A DNA stretch of 64,000 nt from Bombyx mori (GCF_030269925.1 NC_085131.1:3548001-3612000), one strand, 5' to 3'; numbered from the stretch's first letter, positions 1 through 11,390 are shown. Notes: generated from the letters alone by a model not told the origin. Translations and numbers: made by a program.

Positions 1-52
1 TTAGCGAGACTAACGAACTAACGAACAGCAATTCATTTATATAATATATAGA
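1..52 (-). mobile_element. Helitron fragment (family H1)
   Basis: This is the 5'-terminal part on the minus strand of the short Helitron seen whole at 47613-47895. It ends at GA followed by T (the minus-strand A|TC junction). A small tandem copy of CTAACGAA sits inside. Confidence 0.6.
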
Positions 53-726
53 TGTGACCATATTCTCGATACGATTTCTATGAATACAATCAAAAAGTCT
101 AGGGGTCATGGCACTAGCAAAGAGGCAAAACAAAATTTGTATTAGTGTTTCTGCAACAACTATATTGAATTTCCGAGACTCAGATTTCTTTTGAATTTAG
201 CAAGCCAGATAATTGATAAAGCTTATGATAATGTTTAATTTTAGTCAGATTAGAAGATATGCATTGAAATTGATAAATATCTTTGTTATCAATTCCAATA
301 TTTCAATCCTTGGTTCTGGAGTAATAGATTTTGGCGAGCTAGTGGTGCATTGTCATCTTCAATTGTAGGAGATTGAGAAGATGAGAATCACTCTCATCTT
401 TCGGGGCTGTTCAGGAGAATTAAGTAATTCTTTGATGTCTGCTATAGATTCTCTCCTTTCCGTCATCTAATATATTGCAAGTGGGGTAGAATGTCCCATT
501 TGATGGTTAAGGTTTTAACCATGTAGGTGTAGGTTTTAATGGCTTTGACAACATGAGACTGATCGCTGTCATGCTGGAGAATAGCCATATTGTCTCTAGC
601 CGTATTGTGGCCATTTTCCATGCAATGCTCAGCTTAATCATATTAATTGAGTTCAAGATCTTTCCCCAGTGTTAATTTCGTTTGGTTTCAAATGCTCATG
701 GTAAATAATACTGACCTGGTACCACC
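53..726. other. Unassigned AT-rich DNA
   Basis: I see no coding region, RNA gene or recognised repeat here. Confidence 0.5.
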
Positions 727-997
727 AAATAAATAATAATAATAAAAATATATTTACTAATAATCACGCCACGTTAACTGGTTCCGTGCTAAGTTCGTAA
801 AGAACTTGTGTTACAGGTACCAGATAACGGAAATAAATGTAAGATTTTTATTATACACATACATATATTTAATATACATCCATAATCCTGGAAAAGACAT
901 TTTATATTTATTATACAAATATCCTCCCTTGGCGGGATTCGAACTCGCGACCCCCTTGTGTAATGACCATGTCACTTACCACTACACCAGACGGCCG
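727..997 (-). mobile_element. tRNA-derived SINE (family D)
   Basis: Minus strand: the head has pol III A box (TGGTGTAGTGG) and B box (AGTTCGAATCC), a ~150-bp body follows, and the tail is an AT-rich (TAA)n-like run at 727-760. A second copy lies in the opposite orientation at 62031-62307. The head looks tRNA-like but the anticodon arm does not pair well, so I do not call it a tRNA. Confidence 0.75.
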
Positions 998-1346
998 TAC
1001 ACAGTACAACCAGTACCTACATTTGTACCGCTGGAGCAGCTGTTCACTGTCGAAAAAATGACGCTCAACATCTCTTGGCTTCAACTCACAAGCTCCTTGC
1101 TTTTGAATCATTTCCAACGCATGCAATCGCCTTGAAATGTCTTGGCTAACTTCTAATGCTGAAGCATCTGACGGTCGTGTGCGTCTAAATCACCGTCTTT
1201 GCAGCTACGGAACGAATCACGATAAGTTGTTTGGCATAGAGCAGCATCGCCTTAAAAAAAATCGGTTGTTGTTCCGACGCTCCTCACATGCGAATCGCTT
1301 CAACAAAACGGTCTCTTTTATACATCAAACTCAATAAAATGTGGCA
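998..1346. other. Unassigned DNA between repeats
   Basis: Short open frames only; no domain recognised and no splice context. Confidence 0.5.
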
Positions 1347-1605
1347 GATATTTTTATTGCCCTTGTAGGTAGTCGAGGGTAGCGCAATAAGTAAATGTAC
1401 AGCCAAGTCGTTGCCTACCGCCAAGTACAACCCAAACGTTATTTGAAGAAAGATATGTCGTTACGCTTAGGAAACATCAAGCAGAGAAGTTCATTCGAAA
1501 GCCGGATGCTACGTGGTAGAAAATATCTCTGGAATCGCACTGTGGGTGATCGAATCGATGGACTCTGAGCCGGTGGCGGTGCGATAATAAAAATGAGATG
1601 ATAAT
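1347..1605 (-). mobile_element. 5'-truncated LINE 3' end (family C), diverged
   Basis: The minus strand encodes a decayed version of the C-terminal tail of a non-LTR ORF2, ending near DISFFK. The tail and 3' sequence are shared with 5622-5873 and 8955-9267. Confidence 0.7.
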
Positions 1606-2134
1606 ACATCATCTCAAACAAAACTTCAGGGCCTTCCCTATAGAACGTGCGGTACATAAAATAGAGAGCCAAAGTCTGTTCTGTAGATCACCATTCACTA
1701 GTACAATATAAGTTGTGCGATAGTACGCGTACGCTTTTTATTACTACCGTCCGTTGGTCAAATTATAACATTTGATTAAACAGCTTCACTTCATCTTGAG
1801 CCGACACTAATTATTACATTTTGACAAATAGCCACGACATAGATTTCCTTAGTACCAGTAATAGTGATTGTTGTATTGCAAAGGTTTACATTTTGGGGCG
1901 GTAAGTTACTGTGACGCATGTCCTACCTATTACCAATATACGAGTTTTACAACCACGACGCGTTTCCAGAAATATTTATTGTCGTATATCCTATATCAAA
2001 ATCAAATTTGTGCACAGGCGCTGTGATGTGTCCCTATTTTAATTTGAAACGAATCTTTAGCGGTAAGCGATGGATCAGCTGTGCCATTGGTATAGCTGGT
2101 GACCATATCAGAAGGGCTTTCAAACAGCTTACAC
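1606..2134. other. Unassigned DNA
   Basis: No gene or recognised repeat; the open frame entering family-B repeat sequence is not coding. Confidence 0.5.
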
Positions 2135-2446
2135 GTCACTACGGATCCTCCCGATCCATTAACGGTGCTTTTAGGTACCTCAAGCATCGGTCACCGTGCT
2201 CGCCGAACCCGTCGCTTGCGACGAAGGGCTTAACAAGTAAACTAACCCATAGACACAGCCCACTGAGTTTCTTGCCGGATCTTCGCAGTGGGTCGCGTTT
2301 CCGATCCGGTGGTAGCTTCTGCGAAGCACTGCTCTTGCCAGGGCCAATGTTAGCAACACTCCCGGTTTGAGCCCCGTGAGCTCACCTATTCGTCCGGTTA
2401 CGCTGACATAGCCTCTCAAGGCTTCAAATTAGGTAGAAAAAAAATA
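2135..2446 (+). mobile_element. A-tailed retroelement copy (family B)
   Basis: Shared blocks: GATCCTCCCGATCC near the start, CAGCCCACTGAG, GGATCTTC, GATCCGGTGG, and GAGCCCCGTGAGCTCACC, then CCTCTCAAGG and a poly(A) tail. At least seven other copies occur in the window. Probably a SINE or a LINE 3' end; I cannot tell which. Confidence 0.75.
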
Positions 2447-2652
2447 GGGGCTGTATATGTAGAACGAGCAGGAGTATTTGCGAAGCGAGATTCCGATCAA
2501 GCCCTTTAAATGTCCAATGAACTGTGCTCGTTATCATAATTATGTTAATACGCTTCCGAGAGCTTGGCCCATGATTCAAGTCTTATCTGTTTGGCCCAAT
2601 AACAAAATTGAATAATCAATACGAACAGGAAACGAACATTTTTGTGTTTCAG

Positions 2653-5600
2653 GATCGTGCAGTCCGCAAGAAGTGTTGATCAAATTAAAACATGGATCGT
2701 ATCCTGCAGTTAATCCCGACGGTTACGATTTCCCGAAGGATTTCATAGAACCAAGTCTGAGGGAAGAGGTTCACACCATAGACATACTATCGGATGGTAG
2801 AAACAGGACTTACACGATAAGGTATCCCAAGCCTGGGAGCTGGTACGCTCTTGTGTACATAAAATGGGAAGATCCGAGGAAGCAAAAAGTAGAACAGGAA
2901 GGTACGCCTATTAATTTAGATAGAGGAAATTGTTTTTTTTTTCAATAATGCGATGGGGCTGGGTAAAGTAAATGACTTAGTAAAAAAATGTATTTTTGAG
3001 ACGCGCGACAGTAATGCTAATGAGCGTCACACTTTTTTAATTCTCCTATCTATTACTAGTAATCACGAGGGGTTATGCTACCATTATCGGACGTGGGAAG
3101 GACCTATTGCGTGCAATACTATTTATGTTGTCTAAAAGTCGTAGGTTCTGATTTGAAGGATGAGACAATAGTTTGTAAAATTAAAATTTATGCCGCATCT
3201 AATAAGGTGTCCGGCAGCGTTGTGATGTCTGTGGTAACCTTCTACTTGTTAGTATACGCTGACATAGCCTCTCAAGGCTATCAGCTTGGTAGGAAATAAA
3301 AAAACTAACGCCAGGGGCGCTGTGAACCCGATCAACCATTGATGCAATAAATTAATAAATATTCACAGTGTCTTACGTTTTTAGATAAGCGCCTATGGTA
3401 GGGTACTAACTTGACTCCTTGTTCTATTCATGAACATAACTTACAATATGTACCGTCTGTATTAAGAAAAGTTATTGTAATAAATAAACTAAATTTGGGT
3501 AGAACGTACTTAATATATAAGCCTTTATTGCTGATACTAAACAATGATTTTACATACAGTAGCAAAATGTTTTAACATAAATCTAATACATCGGGTTTCC
3601 CGGTTCAGTGATCAGCGTGTCCTGTGACACATAGGCTTCTTCCAGCTACTTCCATTTTTCTCTATTGGTAGCTTTTCTGGACAAGATTGTCCCTCCAATC
3701 ATCTTGATATCATGTGTCCATCTTCTAGCTTGCCTACCTCTTTTCTTTTGCCATCACGTGGCTGCCATTCTGTTATAATTTTAGTCCATTTCACTCTGCT
3801 TTCCCTTGTCATATGTCCTGTCCATCGCAATTTTATCCAACGAACGTACTTGTATTGAATTTTAAATAATTAAATTTCTTCGCTGTCTCTATCGTCGCGA
3901 GATTCGAGAACAAACGATCATTTAAATTATTCAATTGGCAATTTGGCCTCACTCAGACTAAAACATTCGTAAATTGCCCGGTTTTGTATTACCGATGTTA
4001 CGTCACTACTACATCACTAATAATTCAATCAATTGGCTCTATCGTGGAAATTCGAGAACGAATTTTTTTTTTTTTTTGCTTAGAAGATAAGTGGACGACC
4101 TCACAGGCCCACCTGGTGTTAAGTGGTTACTGGAGCCCATAGACATCTACAACGTAAATGCGCCACCTACCTTGAGATATAAGTTCTAAGGTCTCAAGTA
4201 TAGTTACAACGGTTGCCCCGCCCTTCAAACCGAAACGCATTACTGCTTCACGGCAGAAATAGGCAGGGTGGTGGTACCTACCCGCCCGGACTCACAAGAG
4301 GTCCTACCACCAGTAAATATCATTCAAAAATAATTCAATTGGCAATTTGGCCTTACTCAGACTAAAACATTCGTAAATTGCCCGGTTTTGAATTACCGAT
4401 GTTAAGTATCAAATGAACAGTATGGCAGATGTTACAGCACAAATAACGATTCAATCCGTACTAGATATTCGACCTCGGAATCTGATTGTCCGCCTCCCTG
4501 TTTCCTGTGGACTAGTGCAGTCAATTTCACAAACATTATCCATTACAGCGACTATTACGTCTCGTTATCCTTTATTAAGCGGGAGGACATTTTACTTCAG
4601 TTTACATTGAAATATAAGAAGATTTCGTTCGTCTTTTGTTGGTTGACTTTTCACATTATAATTATGCCTTTAGTAATAATAATAAATTTTTATTTCAGAA
4701 TTAAATTCCATATGAAGCGTTATTAATACAAAATCTTGAAGTGTTAGTAATACAAAATCTTTCTTAAAAAAAGCAGTTCATTTTATTTATTTTACATTGA
4801 CCATAAAGAGTCGAGGCTAAATTAACTTATCTATATCTATACTAATATATAAATCTACAGTGGTTTTTACGGATGTTTCGTTATAACTACTGAACCATGC
4901 ATCCGATTGACTTGAAACTTGGTATCCATGTAGAAAATACATGTACTTAATGGATAGGCTTGTATTTATATGAGTGTTGGACTCCCTAATAATAATGATA
5001 ATAAATAATAATGTTAATTTTAAATGCCCAGCGAAGCGGGCGAGTACGGCTAGTTATTCATAAATTTTTATGATTAAGCAGACTGGATTGAAATCACTGT
5101 TGATCCAATAGAATTTATCTTGTCCGAATTTCAATAAATTTGTTCTTTCGCAAGAACCACATTTGGAATTCGAGCAAATAAAAATCATAACCGTCCAGCC
5201 CATCTCAAGTTTTGAGCTAACTAATGCCATGTTTGTTTCACATAACCTTTATCAAAAACGTAGGTGTACGACATTTGGTTGGTACAATATTAACAAATTT
5301 GTGTACATATTCCGAGCGAATCACGAACTTAGATTACGGATTAATAGATAATAATATATTTGCGTAACATATTTGATAATAATTTTTGGTTAATCGGCTT
5401 CAAAAAATAAGTGACTATCAAATCGATTTCTAGGCGATCAGATTTCGATTATTATTATTTTTTTGGTTGGATGGTTCTTTATCAAGACTTGACCAGTAGT
5501 TTTTGGGTCATCCTTAATAATGAATATTATTATAGATATTCAATGATTTCACCTATATTAGTGTTATTTTATTTTGCTAAGGCGGTGTTCTTCTTCTTTG

Positions 5601-8600
5601 CAAAAGTTTAGTATTATTATTATTAAATTTTTTTTATTGCCCTTGTAGGCAGACGAGCATACGGCCCACCTGATGGTGAGTGGTTACCGTCGCCCATGGA
5701 CTTCAGCAATGCCAGGGGCAGAGCCAAGCCGCTGCCTACCGCTTAATACTCTCCACAAGCCTTGTTTGAAGAAGGACATGTCATAGCGCACGGGAAAACC
5801 CTGTGGAGGGGAGCTCATTCCATAGCCGGATGGTACGTGGCAAAAAAGACATCTGGAAACGCACTGTGGAACTATTAAATGAATATTCTTAATATTAAAG
5901 GTACATATTTGTGCGTCTAATATTTCTTTTTTTAGTTTTTCTCAATAGATTCCGCTATAATTTTTCTAAAGCAATAAAAATCTTAGTTATTTAATAGGAC
6001 ATTTGCTTGTCTTCGTAGATTTGTAGACTATGACCAATACTTTTATACCATGCCATGAGTACAACTGCGAATACTATAAGCAGTCTATCAGTATGATATC
6101 GCGTATTAAGCGAAGCGATTTCGCTTAAGACGCGACATTTATCTTTGTAATTAAATGTCCGTTTTATTTGGTACTGGCTGACCCGGCAAATCGATAAATA
6201 AAAGACCCAAACTTTTGGGGGAGGCAAATTTAAGGGAAAAATGAAATTGTTATTTTTATTTAATTACGAGCATTTTCATATTTATCTACCTTTTAAACCT
6301 TCTCTGGACTTCGACAAATAATTCAAGACCAAAATTAGCCAAATCGGTCCAGCCGTTCTCGAGTTTTAGCGAGACTAACGAACAGCAATTCATTTAAATA
6401 TATTTGGTATTATTATACTAGGAACAATTCGATAATTTACATTAAACTTCAATTAAGTTTACCCTATTCAAATAGCTGAAGAAGTTTTTGTGTTATCATA
6501 TTTTTCCAAAATTTAAACATTAAATTGCTGTCTTGTTAAGTTGAATAAATATCGCTTAAAAGAAATAGCTTTTCGCCCCTCGATAAAATAATACAATAAG
6601 AAAGTACATAAAACTTCTTGTTAACTAATAATATAATTTTATCATATTACCAGGTCTAGTAGCAGATTGTCGAACGATATTGTACACCGATTTACAAGTA
6701 AAAGAAGAAGAGAAAATACGATTTGTAGATTGCTACAGCGGTTTTAATTTGGACCAAAAAGACATGCCGGCCACATTGAAATGCATGGCCACAGATAAGC
6801 CCGATCCGATCTCGTTAAATATCACGTTTCTCGACATTGATACGTCTGCAGACACCTACGTGACATTAAGGCTGCAGTCATTGTCATTGCCGTCCGACGA
6901 TAATTACATAATATATTGTATTTATGATCCGAAAATAAACAATATACTTTCGGTAACGTTTACGCCCAATCCGAACGCGTGGCACTACATCCGAGTAGAC
7001 CAGACTAGGGAAAACGTAACAATGGTAGCGAATTGCGAATCGTATCAACGGACAGATCTAAGTGACGCCGAAAATTTAACGATTCTCGACCTTATGCGCG
7101 ACGACAAAGGAAGGTTCTTCACGTTCGACTACGGTCTCCCGACGACAGACTTGCAGGACGCTACCAGCGTCCTAAACGTGACCTCATCCGAAATCAAAAG
7201 TATGCGATTTAAAGTGAATCAGTTTCTGGATATCGGCGGCAGTCTCTCGATCGAGGCTAGCCTGCTGATGAGCCTGAAGTACTACATGGGTAATTACAAG
7301 AGAGAATCGACGAAGGGGGACTTATTGGAATTCACCGAAGACAATCAGTTTATGAAAGCAGTAATCTGTTTGAACGTTGGTCATGCTAGCGTGCCTTTGG
7401 AGAGCGGACATTGCAAATACAACGACCGGGTCACACCGGCGCTTTTCGTGTTGAATAGCACCGATTCCGAATCGGTGTACTCGAAGTCTATAATACCGTT
7501 TCCCGAGAGCGGCACTTGGTATCTAACGTTTCGGCTGTTCTGCGACTCGACCGTCTGTCCTTGTCCCACTTCGGAGGACGGAACGAAATATTATGTGAAT
7601 TCGAGCGGGATAACAGATGTCGGTCTGTCCAGCAACAAAACTAGACAGGGCTCTTCGGAGTGCAACGCGAGTGTGGTGGTGGCCTTGTCGTCGAGTTCGT
7701 GCGTGGGCGGGAGCTGTAGCAACCACGGGAACTGCCTCCTGAATACCTTTGGAGGGATGGTCATGTCCTTTTGTTCGTGCTCTGCAGGATATGGAGGTAA
7801 TTAAATACTTATGTGCACAATCTTCTGCTGTTAAAGTCAATAGGTTCTAACGTGGTTTATTTAAACACGTTAGAACATAAACAGACATAAAAAAGCGCTT
7901 CTTCAATTTTTAATGCTGATAGTTATATATACCATTAACTGATTTCAAAAAAGGAGGATTATCAATTCGACTGTTTTTTTTTGGTGTCACAGAATTCTTT
8001 CCTAGGTAAACCGATTTTGATGATTCTGTTTTATTTGAAAACTGATTCTCATGTGGGGACCATATGAAATTTTAATCCTGTAAAATTTTAAAATTACTTC
8101 GACTGTGGTATTCTTATACTATTTTGATAAAGTCGGTTTTCGTTTTTACCTTATAATTTTGTATTATTATACTCTAATGAGTCGATTAAGCATAAGGTAA
8201 AGCTTTTGATTAGAACTGTGTACCGTGATAAAGTATGATGATATCGTGCCAAGAAAGAAAGCGTGACGTGCCAAGAATCTCAAGGTGCTTTTTTTTCGCA
8301 TCAAAACTACCACTGCAACATTTGCAACTCTGTATTGCATTGAATATCATCGTATTTAATTAAATAAAGTGCAAAATCGATTAAATCAAGAATAAATTAC
8401 GGAATTTTGATGTAAATACATGAACATTCTTTTCGGAATCGATTTTTGGAAATTTTATCATTACAAAAAACGATTTTCTTCGTGTACGAGTTAGAAAATT
8501 GAAAACGATTCAAGGTAGATATATAAAATGTAATATTGATTAAATAAAGAGTAAATTACGGAATTTCGATGATATTGATAACACATGAAAATTTTTTTTC

Positions 8601-10168
8601 TGAATCGATTTTTTAAAATTTTATCATTACAAAAATCAATTTCCTCGTGTAGGTACTACGAGTTAGAAAATTGAAAACGATTCATGATAGATAGTTGGAT
8701 TTATTCGTGAGTTCATTAATCTTGACCGGCTTGAGCTTGAGCGTTTGGCCGGCTGAGTTTGTGAAAACGAAAATCAACTAAAATTAAAATAAACGCGAAG
8801 TTAAACGGTGATAGTGTATTTAAATGGATCTTAAGGTTGATTGTATTGTATATAGTAGGTCAGACTGCACTGGAAGTGAGTCCACTGAGTTTTTCGCCGG
8901 ATCTTAGTGGGTCGCGTTTCCGATCCGGTGGTAGATTTTTTTTATTTATTTTTTTATTGCCCTTGTAGGCAGTCGAGCATACGGCCCACCTGATGGTGAG
9001 TGGTTACCGTCGCCCATGGACTTCAGCAATGCCAGGGGCAGAGCCAAGCCGCTGCCTACCGCTTAATACTCTCCACAAGCCTCGTTTGAAGAAGGACATG
9101 TCATAGCGCTCCGGAAACACCGTGGAGGGGAGCTCATTCCATAGCCGGATGGTACGTGGCAAAAAAGATCTCTGGAAACGCACTGTGGATGACCGCAGTG
9201 GCTCCAGGTAGTATGGGTGAACTCTACTCCGGTGGCGGGCGGTGCGATGGTAAAAACAAAATTCTGCAAAGCTCTGCTCTTGCTAGGGTCAGTGTTAGCA
9301 TCACTCCGGTTTGTGCCCCGTGAGCTCACCTACTAGCTAAGGTTACGCTGAAATTGCCTCTCAAGGCTGTCTATCAGCTTAGGTAGGATAAAAAAAAATG
9401 GTAGTAATTATTTGTTTTATACTTTTTTTTTTAGGTTGGGATTGTTCGGACGATTCAAGAATGGACAGCCGAGCGTATATGCTACTTTCGATCCTGCTGC
9501 TCACGCTAAGCAATCTCGTATTCTTTTTCTCGATATACGTGGCGACAATACGTTTCTACTACACCGAAGCCATGATGTACGCCTTCACGATGTTGTTCTC
9601 GACGTTCTACCACGCTTGCGACGCGCCCTCCCAGGTAGCCTACTGCATCATCAGAGGCAATATCCTTCAGTTCGGCGATTTTTACTGCGGCCTCATGTCG
9701 TTCTGGGTGACGCTACTGGCTATGAGCATCGTCAGTGACGAATTAAGGTCCTTCTGTCAGCTGACCGGAGCTATTGTCGTGGCCTTGTTCACGACCTGGA
9801 ACATGCATTCGTTCGTATCGTTTCTCCTGCCCGTGGCGATAGGAGCGACCGTGCTGTTGGTCTCTTGGTATCTCGATTACAGGAAGACCGGTATAATGAG
9901 ATACCCGTGGTCTTATTACTCGAAGTACATGCCGATCGGTATAATTCTGGTCAGCACCGGTCTGATATGTTACGCGTTTCTACAGACCGAACAGAATTAC
10001 AAAATCGTTCATTCGATTTGGCACATGATAATAGCGTTTAGCGTTGTGTTTCTGTTGCCCGATGTGAAACGGGGCCCGAATGCGAACCCCTTCCTACCGA
10101 CACCGAGTTATTATACGGGTAAGTTTTCTAGATACTTCCGCAGATCTCGCACGCCCATTGCCGAATGA
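2653..10168 (+). CDS. PGAP6: TMEM8/PGAP6-family seven-TM protein (5' partial)
   Basis: Three exons join in frame: 2653-2901, 6654-7796 and 9435-10168 (stop TGA), both introns phase 1 with AG/GT borders; about 708 residues. Exons 1-2 encode a Cys-containing extracellular region with many N-glycosylation sequons. It ends in a six-cysteine EGF-like module (about 7699-7796), completed by WDC at the start of exon 3. Exon 3 encodes about seven hydrophobic helices. CREST-superfamily metal-hydrolase residues are visible: S (9599), H (9611) and D (9620) in STFYHACD, and two His (10010, 10022) in HSIWH. Known of the family: mammalian PGAP6/TMEM8A is a GPI-directed phospholipase A2 that releases GPI-anchored proteins such as CRIPTO. 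Human length is about 770 aa, so only the signal-peptide exon seems missing; I did not find it upstream. It could instead be the TMEM8B paralogue. Intron 2 carries a LINE end nested in another repeat and a tandem duplication. Confidence 0.92.
3245..3303 (+). mobile_element. Family-B 3' tail fragment
   Basis: Only the terminal block (GACATAGCCTCTCAAGG, GGTAGG, A-run) is present, in PGAP6 intron 1. Confidence 0.6.
3590..3845 (-). mobile_element. Degenerate LINE ORF2 C-terminal fragment
   Basis: The minus strand reads RWTGHMTRESRVKWTKI, then EWQPRDGKRKEVGKLE, then past stops WKKPM. This matches the usual non-LTR pattern RWxGHxxR..W..WxPR.G+R..G+P followed by W..LEEAY. Several stops and frameshifts show it is dead. 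Confidence 0.65.
3938..4405. repeat. 75-bp direct repeat flanking a SINE
   Basis: The segment starting TTCAATTGGCAATTTGGCC at 3938-4002 recurs at 4328-4403 with few changes. A Bm1-like SINE (4071-4317) lies between the two copies. Confidence 0.7.
4071..4317 (-). mobile_element. Bm1-like SINE, head-less copy
   Basis: Body sequence of the family with complete tRNA-headed copies at 24725-25147 and 46925-47332. On the plus strand it runs from a poly(T) tail to the CCTACCACCAGTAA block; the tRNA head is absent. Confidence 0.8.
4836..5053 (+). mobile_element. Short non-autonomous Helitron (family H3), complete
   Basis: Starts TCTATACTAATA after an A and ends CTAG before a T. Near the 3' end is a hairpin (GCCCAGCGAAGCGGGC) about 8 nt before CTAG. 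These are the three hallmarks of a Helitron inserted at an AT dinucleotide. Length 218 bp. Confidence 0.8.
5622..5873 (-). mobile_element. 5'-truncated LINE 3' end (family C)
   Basis: The minus strand encodes the C-terminus of a non-LTR ORF2 (RYDMSFFK, a frame slip near 5786, then LGSAPGIAEVHGR), a stop and a short 3' UTR with A-tail. It lies in PGAP6 intron 1. Confidence 0.75.
6095..6590. mobile_element. MITE (family M5) interrupted by a decayed Helitron
   Basis: Homologous to 61846-62340. Its right end (TTTCGCCCCTCGATA) is the inverse of the left end of that copy. An H1 Helitron remnant (6175-6412, minus strand, CTAG lost) interrupts it exactly where the other copy is continuous. Confidence 0.6.
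8378..8693. repeat. Tandem duplication of a ~150-bp unit
   Basis: Units at about 8378-8521 and 8541-8693 share TAAATTACGGAATTT, GAATCGATTTTT, TTTTATCATTACAAAAA and GAGTTAGAAAATTGAAAACG in order. They lie in PGAP6 intron 2. Confidence 0.75.
8875..9396 (+). mobile_element. Family-B retroelement split by a LINE end
   Basis: Family-B sequence runs 8875-8938, stops inside GGTGGTAGAT, and resumes at 9268 with ATTCTGC through the A-tail at ~9396. The family-C LINE end at 8955-9267 interrupts it. Confidence 0.75.
8945..9267 (-). mobile_element. 5'-truncated LINE 3' end (family C), nested
   Basis: The best copy of the family: the minus strand encodes RYDMSFFKRGLWRVLSG then SAPGIAEVHGRR and a stop, followed by a short UTR and A-tail. 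It is inserted in a family-B element. Confidence 0.8.
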
Positions 10169-10189
10169 TGAAGCAATTATTCATGTTAT

Positions 10190-10477
10190 ATATGAGGCCG
10201 TCAGCGCAAAAGTGACCTAAGCCTAACTATGGTGTAGTTAGTATGGAGGCAATTAGGTTTGGAATTTTCATGAATTTGAATTAGGGTAGGCAAAAAAAAA
10301 CAATACGCGCAAAAATAATGTTTACAAAGCTATCTGTTATCTATGGGTGAAAGAAACTGGATAGGCCGGATTTGCATCAGAATTTATTATATTTTAAATA
10401 GATTCCAATATACGTCATATAAGCTTGAATATAAAAAAATGTGGGTTAGGCCACCTTTGCGCTGATGGCCTCGTATG
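10190..10477. mobile_element. MITE (family M6) next to the PGAP6 stop codon
   Basis: Imperfect terminal inverted repeats of about 35 bp: left GAGGCCGTCAGCGCAAAAG, right the reverse complement of CTTTGCGCTGATGGCCTC. Total about 290 bp, no coding capacity. Confidence 0.75.
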
Positions 10478-10531
10478 TAAATCTAGATAAATATTAAAAT
10501 AGTTCTATTTTTATACGTCAAAAATGATTAA

Positions 10532-10537
10532 AATAAA
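10532..10537 (+). terminator. Candidate poly(A) signal of the PGAP6 homologue
   Basis: AATAAA lies about 365 nt after the stop codon at 10168 and just beyond a MITE that begins about 20 nt after the stop. If used, the MITE forms most of the 3' UTR. Confidence 0.4.
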
Positions 10538-10756
10538 TTATAATTGCCGTGACACAACACATTGAGATAGTTACCACAGATTATAACGTGTCACGGATTA
10601 GTTTTTAAGATTTAAATGTTATAAATATAATTATACAAAACGACTTCTAGTCAAGTGTAAATAATTTTTTGTACACGTTTTTTCTAATGTAACTGACCTA
10701 GTAATGATGATTTTGGATTCAGATTTTTCACGTCCAACGTAAAGTTCCGTTTTATT

Positions 10757-11162
10757 TATGGAGGGTAGGTAAGGAAGATCATCTCAGTTTATTAAAAAGT
10801 GTCCGATGAAAGGGAACTGTACATTAAAGTGGCGCCATTGTTGCAAGTGGAAAAATTTAAAATAACAGCGCCATAAAATATAAGAGTAGGATACTAAATT
10901 AAAAAGGAATGAAACATTTGCTACGTAAATATTTTAGTAATAAATATAAATAGTTGATATATAAAATACTGCATATTTTTTAACTACCAAACTCAAGAAA
11001 AAATATTAAATTCCTGAACCCAGTACACTTCACTGCTTTTAAAACTGTTATTAAAATTTCCATTTCCTACACTAACGCTATTTCTACTTGTCAAGTTTAC
11101 AGGTGGACACTTTTTCAACTTGTACCCTATGAAATCTGGTTCTCCTTACCTTTACCCTCCAT
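10757..11162. mobile_element. MITE (family M2), copy 1
   Basis: Ends TATGGAGGGTAGGTAAGGA and its inverse TCCTTACCTTTACCCTCCATA. Internal marks AAAAAGTGTCCG and GGTGGACACTTTTTCAAC are shared with the other M2 copies. Confidence 0.8.
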
Positions 11163-11219
11163 AGTTTTATTTTTAAAGTTTCGTCCGTTAATAGTGTTGC
11201 CAGTCTGTTATATTACCAG

Positions 11220-11390
11220 TGTGCTTAGTGCGAGTTTTTTAACGTTTTCGATATCGTAAAAGTTAGCTCATATTTGTATGGAACAGGATCGTTTGCGTAC
11301 ATTTGCCGCTAGGGGCGCTGTTCCAACTGCATACAAAATCGGGTTAACTTTTACGCTATCGAGTACGTTAAGAAACTCGCACTAAGCACA
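11220..11390. mobile_element. Foldback MITE (family M1), complete
   Basis: Inverted ends TGTGCTTAGTGCGAGTTTTT and the matching CTCGCACTAAGCACA. The homology between arms extends inward (TCGTAAAAGTTA / TAACTTTTACG), so most of the 171 bp can fold on itself. The loop carries a GCCGCTAGGGGCGCTGTT block. Confidence 0.85.

Noticed and set aside
806..1135. 109-codon frame at the left end
   Set aside because: It runs through a tRNA-derived SINE and is not conserved as protein.
2180..2419. Overlapping frames of 60-150 codons on both strands
   Set aside because: They lie in a family-B retroelement and recur wherever it does.
9063..9329. 88-codon minus-strand frame
   Set aside because: It is out of frame with the LINE C-terminus SAPGIAEVHGRR that this DNA really encodes.
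9412..9738. 108-codon plus-strand frame
   Set aside because: Shadow of the PGAP6 transmembrane exon in another frame.
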